10,933 nt of DNA from Dehalococcoidia bacterium (lineage in GTDB: Bacteria; Chloroflexota; Dehalococcoidia; Dehalococcoidales; UBA1222). A program made the position numbers and the translations under genes. The first letter of the stretch is position 1, and the number at the start of each line of letters is the position of its first letter. Shown one piece after another: positions 7,116-10,933 of the stretch. The notes below the pieces were generated by a model. The model searched no databases. It was not told the origin of the DNA and saw only the letters and a program-made list of their open reading frames with translations. The stretch is taken from positions 1 to 10,933 of the forward strand of contig WRNP01000050.1 of the NCBI GenBank assembly GCA_009776515.1. The letters are read 5' to 3'.

Positions 7116-7880
7116 CTACATGGATTGTCCGGCATCAATCATCTGCCAGACTTGGCTCAGCACCATGCCGATGGAATCACGAATTACCAACTGAGCTCGA
7201 CTATCGTAGGATGTCTCCGATTTGTTAATGAGCACGAGTTGGCCTCCGCGATGGTACTGCAATAGTCCCGCCGCGGGATATACGGCCAGCGAGGTGCCGC
7301 CCACTATTAATAGTTCGGCCTCTGAGATGGCCCGAGTTGCAGCCATCACTACGACATCGTCAAGGCTTTCTTCGTAGAGCACAACATCTGGTCGAACCAT
7401 GCCGCCGCAATGTTCGCAAGTCGGTATGTCATCATGGATGATGGCGGGCGACAGGATATAGTCCAGATCATACTTGGCACTACAGTCGATGCAATGCTGT
7501 CGCCAATTTGAGCCGTGTAGTTCCAGCACCTCTTGGCTGCCCGCAGCCTGGTGTAACCCGTCAATATTTTGGGTGATGACCGCCTTAAGCAAGCCCATTC
7601 TCTCCAACTTAGCCAATGCGAGGTGAGCAGCGTTTGGATGGGCGTGACGGGCGATGAGATTCTCTCTGTAATAACGGTAAAAAAGCTTGGGTTGCTGCGC
7701 AAATAAGCTACGAGAAAGCAATTCCTCTGGCGGGAAACCATAGTTCTGCTGGGCGGAATAAAGACCCGATTCGGAGCGAAAGTCCGGGATACCGCTTTCG
7801 GTGGATACTCCGGCCCCTCCGAAAAAGACGGTGTTTTTGCTTTCTCGTATCAATTGGGCTAAGTACTCTGTCTGAGTCAA
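7116..7880 (-). CDS. NAD-dependent protein deacetylase, Sir2 family
   Basis: The 254-residue protein is a typical bacterial sirtuin that removes acyl groups from lysine using NAD+. Visible motifs are GAGVSTESGIPDFR (22-35) for NAD binding, TQNIDGLH (103-110) and the catalytic histidine in LHGS (H122). Four zinc-ligand cysteines follow (C130, C133, C155, C158), then GTSLAVYPAAG. The A-R-x-Y signature of SIRT5-type desuccinylases is not seen, so deacetylation is the likelier activity. The start codon is TTG (7880-7878). It is chosen because AGAGGTGA (7894-7887) is a good ribosome binding site 7 nt upstream and no ATG exists before residue 95. The gene is convergent with the AI-2E gene and appears to stand alone. 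Confidence 0.93.
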   Translation of the reverse strand: MTQTEYLAQLIRESKNTVFFGGAGVSTESGIPDFRSESGLYSAQQNYGFPPEELLSRSLFAQQPKLFYRYYRENLIARHAHPNAAHLALAKLERMGLLKAVITQNIDGLHQAAGSQEVLELHGSNWRQHCIDCSAKYDLDYILSPAIIHDDIPTCEHCGGMVRPDVVLYEESLDDVVVMAATRAISEAELLIVGGTSLAVYPAAGLLQYHRGGQLVLINKSETSYDSRAQLVIRDSIGMVLSQVWQMIDAGQSM

Positions 7881-7886
7881 AACCGG

Positions 7887-7894
7887 TCACCTCT
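7887..7894 (-). promoter_or_regulatory. Ribosome binding site fixing the TTG start of the sirtuin gene
   Basis: AGAGGTGA on the minus strand, 7 nt upstream of TTG 7880. Slightly further upstream, a TATACT (7916-7911) could be a -10 box, but the -35 region is poor. Confidence 0.55.
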
Positions 7895-8020
7895 GACAAT
7901 TCTTCGTCTCAGTATAAACCAATTTACCTCCATTGATTACATTCTGGCCACTGCTAGACGATCAATTTCATTGCCAATCTGCCGAAAATAAGCATTGATG
8001 CAAGACTTGCTTATACTGCA

Positions 8021-8359
8021 ATGTCTGGAGTGGGCTATACTGACTCATACTCGTGCAGTGTTCCTATTGTGATGGGGTCAATTGCCATCAATTTGAATTT
8101 GCTAAACACACTAAAAAGATACCCAACCAATCCTCTTGCAAAAATCCTTTTGTCAAAAGATCCAGACGAAATATCTGTATGGATTTTGTTTGGAGATTAC
8201 GCCGCATCGCAAAAATATGTAGATGCAAACTTTGAAAGCCGGATGGATAAAGTATTGCATGCAAGTGCATTTACTGGCCATGTTATTGTAACCTTAGCGC
8301 GCTGGGAACTGATTCAAATGGCTGAGGGTGGTTTTGTTGCAGGGGTATCGTTATACTAA
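8021..8359 (+). CDS. Hypothetical protein (112 residues)
   Basis: ATG 8021 to TAA 8359 gives a protein of normal composition, with a more AT-rich codon use than lepA or hemW. The C-terminal half (for example KDPDEISVWILFGDYAASQ) looks like a real globular domain. I do not recognise a family. No Shine-Dalgarno sequence lies before the ATG. The open frame extends upstream to a stop at 7955-7957 through protein-like sequence (ANLPKISIDARLAYTA), so the gene may start earlier at a non-ATG codon or be a 5'-truncated copy of a longer gene. The DUF523 gene starts 27 bp downstream, so the two may be co-transcribed. Confidence 0.5.
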   Translation: MSGVGYTDSYSCSVPIVMGSIAINLNLLNTLKRYPTNPLAKILLSKDPDEISVWILFGDYAASQKYVDANFESRMDKVLHASAFTGHVIVTLARWELIQMAEGGFVAGVSLY

Positions 8360-8386
8360 AGATTGATCAAACAAATTGCAGGAGCA

Positions 8387-8803
8387 ATGTCATTGAAGCC
8401 GTTACTTGTTTCAGCGTGTTTGCTAGGGATACCTTGCCGCTGGCATGGGAGAAAGATCCGGCCCTCGCGCCAGCTACAGCGGTACCTGGATGCACTCCCC
8501 GAATGCGAAGTGGTATCCGTTTGTCCGGAAACCCTAGCAGGGTTTCCTATCCCTCGGCCGGCGGTTAAGCGGAAGAATGGACGCGTGTACCAAACGTGTG
8601 CGGAGAAGGCAAACAGGAAGAACGTCACAGGAGAGGATGTGACGGAGCAGTTCCTTGCTGGAGCTAAGGCAACCTTGGAGATTGCGCAGAGTAAGGGGTG
8701 TACAACCGCTGTGCTGTGCGCATGGAGTCCGTCATGCGACAAAAACGGCGTTACTGGTAAAATACTTACGGCCAATGGCATAGAAGTTGTGAATGTGTTT
8801 TAA
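8387..8803 (+). CDS. DUF523 domain protein, apparently with an internal loop deletion
   Basis: The 138-residue product matches the DUF523 family (YbbK-like, PF04463), whose function is unknown. Seen are LLVSACLLG (6-14) with Cys11 and Cys17, the VCPE segment (45-48), a PIPRPA motif (54-59) and SPSC (114-117), followed by NGVTGKILTANGIEV near the end. In typical members about 15 residues containing an IYDGTFSG-like stretch lie between SPSC and NGVT; here SPSC is joined to NGVT by only D and K. ATG 8387 lies just 2 nt after AGGAG (8380-8384), tight for initiation. TTG 8393 would have an 8-nt spacing and also gives a typical N-terminus. A TTG at 8363 is an unlikely extension. Confidence 0.85.
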   Translation: MSLKPLLVSACLLGIPCRWHGRKIRPSRQLQRYLDALPECEVVSVCPETLAGFPIPRPAVKRKNGRVYQTCAEKANRKNVTGEDVTEQFLAGAKATLEIAQSKGCTTAVLCAWSPSCDKNGVTGKILTANGIEVVNVF

Positions 8804-8829
8804 TTAGCGTAATGTCAGTCGAGGCCTGA

Positions 8830-9087
8830 TACGCTCCGGACAACGTCAAAAAACACCAGGAAAAATTGCACGGTGAGTTTCTGAGCCAGTTAGCCAAAAA
8901 GCCTGGCAAAGAACGGATATTAGCTATGATGAATCATCGCAAGGTACGTATTGGCGCGACAAGTATGGGCGTTTAACCGTGGTTGGGCTATCACGGCAAG
9001 TTTGAGGATGCCATAGTTGCCCGCAAAGAGGCGGAAGAGAGACTTTATGGCACGTTTCTCCGCCAATTAGAGAAGGAAGTGGCATAA
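8830..9087 (+). pseudogene. Degenerate AP2-domain (phage/HNH-type DNA-binding) gene remnant
   Basis: Two frames together read as the remains of AP2-like DNA-binding repeats, such as those in phage and homing-endonuclease proteins. One frame encodes EKLHGEFLSQLAKKPGKER (8860-8916), like the end of a first repeat. A second frame encodes SQGTYWRDKYGRLTVVG (8937-8987), the start of a repeat. The first frame resumes as GYHGKFEDAIVARKEAEERL (8986-9045) and then YGTFLRQLEKEVA to TAA at 9085. A stop at 8974-8976, the frame change, and the loss of the central strand between GYHGK and FEDA show decay. The next frame begins with ATG overlapping this TAA (TAATG), a preserved operon-like junction. The AP2 assignment is by motif recognition only. 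Confidence 0.55.
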
Positions 9088-9456
9088 TGGCAGAGATTCC
9101 GGAGGCTTACGATCTTGGGCCTATCACGAATGGTAATGGTCTGCATCAACTATGCCTGCCTGAGCTATTTGAACCCCATGGACGGAGATTGGTGCACTCG
9201 CTGGATCAGGCCGATGCTTTGACGAGAATATACTTTGGGGGCTGCACGGAGGCGTTGCGCCTACAACGGATCCATGCCTGACGGCACGTGGAGCAGTAGT
9301 GGGCGGAGGCGGGATGGTGAATCGTTCGTGGCGTACATTGGCATCGAGAAAGAGAGCAAGGTAGATGTTGAGGCGATGGTGGATTGGTATGCGGAAGATA
9401 AGTTCACGCAGTATTTAAGGGTGAATGGGCGATGCAACGATCTGCGGCTATCATAA
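9087..9456 (+). pseudogene. Frameshifted Cys-containing ORF, probably phage-like and decayed
   Basis: Three frames in series give protein-like sequence. MAEIPEAYDLGPITNGNG starts at ATG 9087. A shifted frame then encodes VCINYACLSYLNPMDGDWC (about 9140-9200), ending at a TGA near 9220. A third frame carries CAYNGSMPDGTW and later YIGIEKESKVDVEAMVDWYA, ending at TAA 9456. Joined, they resemble one protein of about 120 residues with paired cysteines, which would need two frameshifts. Family not recognised. A sequencing artefact cannot be ruled out without reads, but the adjoining AP2 gene is broken too. Confidence 0.4.
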
Positions 9457-9710
9457 TCGGAGTCGCAGTGGTCGTTGCCGCCAGTTTGATCTATTGGCTT
9501 GTAACCAACCCTTTCACTCTTGTTGGAGGGGTAATATTGATTGTGGTGTGGGGAACTTGGTGGTTTTGCCGTGAAATCATCAAGGGTGCGTCAAAGGGGC
9601 ACCCCGCCTCCCGCGGGGGAGATGGGGCAGATGGTGCTATATCAAAACCTGATATTGGCCAGCATGGCGAAGGGCATCGCCGCAAGGCGCGAGATCTCGA
9701 TAAGGATTAG
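9432..9710 (+). CDS. Small two-helix membrane protein (92 residues)
   Basis: ATG 9432 follows AAGGGTG (9417-9423), a plausible ribosome binding site about 8 nt away. Two hydrophobic helices (about 6-24 and 29-46) are separated by a short NPF turn. A basic and acidic hydrophilic tail (about 47-92) ends RKARDLDKD and should be cytoplasmic. The start overlaps the end of the preceding broken ORF by 25 bp. No family is recognised. Size, topology and neighbours are like small phage or mobile-element membrane proteins, but that is inference. A GC-rich inverted stretch (about 9600-9622) lies inside the tail-coding part. Confidence 0.5.
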   Translation: MQRSAAIIIGVAVVVAASLIYWLVTNPFTLVGGVILIVVWGTWWFCREIIKGASKGHPASRGGDGADGAISKPDIGQHGEGHRRKARDLDKD

Positions 9711-9790
9711 TTAAATAATAACTTGCGATATCACTAAGGGGTGAAATAGAGTATTACAGTCTGGGAACGGGTTGAGTTTGACTTTAGACT

Positions 9791-9925
9791 ATGCAGAGTA
9801 AAATATACAAATTAGTGTTAGGCCTTTTAATATTGATCCGCCAATTAAACATTGTACTAAGCCGCATAGGCAGTAGTGGGAGCCCTGAAGAAAGACTTGA
9901 TCTTGCTTGGGTTGAGCTGGATTGA
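9791..9925 (+). CDS. Possible small protein (44 residues) upstream of the lipoprotein gene
   Basis: ATG 9791 to TGA 9925 encodes a basic N-terminus, a hydrophobic stretch (IYKLVLGLLILI, residues 5-16) and a hydrophilic acidic C-terminus (GSPEERLDLAWVELD). This is a plausible small membrane-associated protein. No good ribosome binding site is visible before the ATG. The stop lies 6 nt before the next ATG (9932), so translation could be coupled. Family not recognised. Confidence 0.35.
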   Translation: MQSKIYKLVLGLLILIRQLNIVLSRIGSSGSPEERLDLAWVELD

Positions 9926-9931
9926 TTTCAT

Positions 9932-10378
9932 ATGAGAACGTATACTGCGCACCAGGTCATTCTCCGAATGTGGCATGGAGCGATTGCCTATGTCCAATGT
10001 ATAGTTGGTGGGTCAATATCTGCAGTATGCCTGATTCTTCTTTCTGCATGCGCTTGCGGTCATTATGGCATACCATTAGGCTTATCCTGGCAGTCGTCAA
10101 GCCCTGATATGTGGTTTACTATCAATGCCGATGGCACTCAGGCAGGTGAGATACTTTGCGATGGAGGGGTAATTCATATCAATGTTGGCACTAATCCGGC
10201 ATGGATAGGCGGAGACAGCGTTGTTATTTTTATAGATGAGTCACCCCTTACAAGTAAAAGCTTCTTAGTTCATGCCAGGGTGCGTTCTTGTTCAGAAACA
10301 AAACTAGTGCTAGACGTGTCATCTAGCAATTTGTCGGGGTTTAATGCAAAGCAAATCACTTTTACAAGAGTCCAGTGA
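9932..10378 (+). CDS. Putative lipoprotein of unknown function (148 residues)
   Basis: The product has an N-terminal hydrophobic segment (about 16-39) ending in LSAC (37-40), a good lipobox with Cys40 as the lipidated residue. Arg2 and Arg12 provide the positive N-region, which favours ATG 9932 over the ATG at 9968. The mature part of about 108 residues is rich in beta-prone stretches (for example GGVIHINVG and KLVLDVSSS) and contains two further Cys (C80, C124), suggesting a small secreted beta domain. I do not recognise a family. A GGCG-CTTATAA-CGCC hairpin with a pyrimidine-rich tail lies about 90 bp after the stop. Confidence 0.6.
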   Translation: MRTYTAHQVILRMWHGAIAYVQCIVGGSISAVCLILLSACACGHYGIPLGLSWQSSSPDMWFTINADGTQAGEILCDGGVIHINVGTNPAWIGGDSVVIFIDESPLTSKSFLVHARVRSCSETKLVLDVSSSNLSGFNAKQITFTRVQ

Positions 10379-10394
10379 TGTAGGCGAGACACCT

Positions 10395-10481
10395 ATGCGT
10401 TGGATTGGTGCGTGCCTAATTTGGGCTAATCTGGGCAATGCTATGTCCAGTGTTTTATTGGTTGAGCAGTGGCGCTTATAA
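10395..10481 (+). other. Very short ORF (28 codons), uncertain
   Basis: ATG 10395 follows AGGCGAG (10382-10388) at a 6-nt spacing and encodes MRWIGACLIWANLGNAMSSV and a further VLLVEQWRL-type end, stopping at TAA 10479-10481 inside the hairpin loop. The same frame stays open again from 10482 to TAG 10599-10601, ending with KNIMGKLWAM-like sequence. It may be a small peptide gene, a remnant, or chance. Confidence 0.2.
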
Positions 10482-10499
10482 CGCCGCCTCCTTTCTTTT
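10471..10499 (+). terminator. Weak terminator candidate downstream of the lipoprotein gene
   Basis: GGCG (10471-10474) pairs with CGCC (10482-10485) around a TTATAA-containing loop, followed by a CTTTCTTTT tract (10491-10499). The stem is short and the T-tract is interrupted and displaced. Confidence 0.3.
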
Positions 10500-10553
10500 G
10501 TAGTCCCTTTATTTGCTCCGCGCTCCCCTCGGAGCTTCGACCTTCTCAAAAAC

Positions 10554-10575
10554 ATTATGGGCAAATTATGGGCAA
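10554..10575. repeat. Perfect 11-bp tandem duplication ATTATGGGCAA x2
   Basis: Copies at 10554-10564 and 10565-10575 are identical and directly adjacent. They lie 30 bp from the tRNA-Lys fragment on its outer (downstream) side. Confidence 0.85.
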
Positions 10576-10604
10576 TGCGGTTTATCGTCAGGGATAATTA
10601 GGAG

Positions 10605-10646
10605 TGAGCCGTGCAGGGCTCGAACCTGCGACCCTCTGATTAAAAG
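10605..10646 (-). other. Attachment site: 3' fragment of tRNA-Lys(UUU), from anticodon loop to discriminator
   Basis: The minus strand carries, in order, the anticodon loop CTTTTAA (10646-10640) with anticodon TTT, the 3' anticodon stem TCAGA (10639-10635), and the variable loop GGGTC. The T-arm GCAGG-TTCGAGC-CCTGC (10629-10613) follows, then the acceptor 3' strand ACGGCTC (10612-10606) and discriminator A (10605). CCA is not encoded. The 5' side stops at the anticodon loop: upstream sequence cannot form the 5' anticodon stem (TCTGA expected, GGAAT found), and no D-arm or 5' acceptor strand is present. So it is not a functional tRNA but the typical duplicated end left by a tyrosine-recombinase element integrated into tRNA-Lys. 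By the usual geometry the element lies to the right of 10646 and the intact tRNA is outside the window. Confidence 0.8.
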
Positions 10647-10666
10647 ATTCCGTTTGAGCGTGGGAA

Positions 10667-10738
10667 GGGGTAAAGTGGGGTAACTTTAGAGCACTTTTTG
10701 TGCCTGGCAAATTGCTTTTTGGTAACTTGCCGTAACTT
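10667..10738. repeat. Cluster of GTAACTT / GGGGTAA direct repeats beside the attachment site
   Basis: GTAACTT occurs at 10680-10686, 10722-10728 and 10732-10738; the last two are exactly 10 bp apart. GGGGTAA occurs at 10667-10673 and 10677-10683, also 10 bp apart. Helically phased short repeats next to a tRNA att core are what arm-type integrase or excisionase sites look like; that role is inferred. Confidence 0.5.
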
Positions 10739-10742
10739 CGAC

Positions 10743-10781
10743 TGCCAACAAATGTTGGCAGAAATGTTGGCAAATATTGCC
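10743..10781. repeat. AAATGTTGGCA direct repeats with overlapping inverted repeat
   Basis: AAATGTTGGCA is repeated at 10750-10760 and 10762-10772 (12-bp period), with a degenerate third copy at 10773-10781. TGCCAAC (10743-10749) forms a 7-bp inverted repeat with GTTGGCA (10754-10760). A second hairpin, TTGCCG-CCATA-CGGCAA, follows at about 10778-10794. Confidence 0.65.
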
Positions 10782-10933
10782 GCCATACGGCAAAGATTCA
10801 GGACGAAACAATATGCCTGATCTGGCATCAACTATAGAGAAATGGGCGCAACGAAGAAGCCGTGATTAGACATGCCTTGCTTCTTATCGGTGTATGCCAG
10901 AGATAAAGCGTCGTTCCCCGTTAGTTAGTCTGC

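Larger units (their letters stand above)
10647..10933. other. Non-coding end of the presumed integrative element
   Basis: Apart from the repeats above, I see no credible gene to the window edge. Reading frames across the tRNA fragment on the minus strand (products ending RVAGSSPAR-like) are the usual spurious translation of tRNA sequence. No integrase motif (R..HxxR..Y) is visible. Confidence 0.45.

Noticed and set aside
9778..9804. TTGACT-15-TAAAAT promoter-like sequence
   Set aside because: The spacer is too short and the -10 would lie inside the 44-codon ORF.
10605..10646. Functional tRNA-Lys gene
   Set aside because: No 5' acceptor strand, D-arm or 5' anticodon stem is present upstream, so only the 3' part exists.
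10588..10773. Minus-strand ORF covering the tRNA fragment
   Set aside because: Spurious translation of tRNA and att sequence, a well-known annotation artefact.
10743..10794. CRISPR-like repeats
   Set aside because: The repeats are too short (11 bp), too close (12-bp period) and lack spacers of regular size.

Overview
The window looks like a piece of a low-to-mid GC Firmicutes (Clostridia-type) chromosome. The evidence is strong AGGAGG-type ribosome binding sites, the hemW/lepA pair, a SplB-like radical SAM protein, a Clostridia-style zinc-ribbon membrane protein, and a tRNA-Lys fragment of Bacillus/Clostridium type. The taxonomic call is inference; no species is claimed.

Left part (1-4482): a zinc-ribbon, single-pass membrane protein runs leftwards off the window edge (1-944, minus). 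It has a good extended -10 promoter and an unusually long leader that can fold. A divergent plus-strand unit follows: hemW (heme chaperone, radical SAM) and lepA (elongation factor 4). Between the two divergent units are an orphan intrinsic terminator, a perfect 12-bp inverted repeat with one arm in the hemW promoter, and an extended -10 only a few bases from the hemW start codon.

Middle part (4483-8803): single genes with spaced, mixed orientation. They are a radical SAM protein of the DNA-repair-photolyase group (COG1533-like) ending in a possible sliding-clamp motif, an AI-2E-family multi-pass permease, a convergent sirtuin with a TTG start, a hypothetical protein, and a DUF523 protein that appears to lack a conserved loop.

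Right part (8804-10933): accessory and decaying. It holds the remains of an AP2-domain gene (probably two AP2 repeats, broken by stops and a frameshift) and a frameshifted Cys-containing ORF. It also has a small two-helix membrane protein, a 44-codon small ORF tightly followed by a putative lipoprotein gene, and the 3' part of a tRNA-Lys(UUU) gene on the minus strand. That fragment starts exactly at the anticodon loop and is flanked by short direct and inverted repeats. I read it as the distal attachment site of an integrative element extending rightwards out of the window; no integrase is visible here.

The housekeeping genes share no single pathway beyond hemW-lepA. The most informative novelty candidates are the tRNA-Lys attachment site with its repeat cluster, the structured leader of the zinc-ribbon gene, the small-RNA-like unit beside it, and the truncated DUF523 protein.
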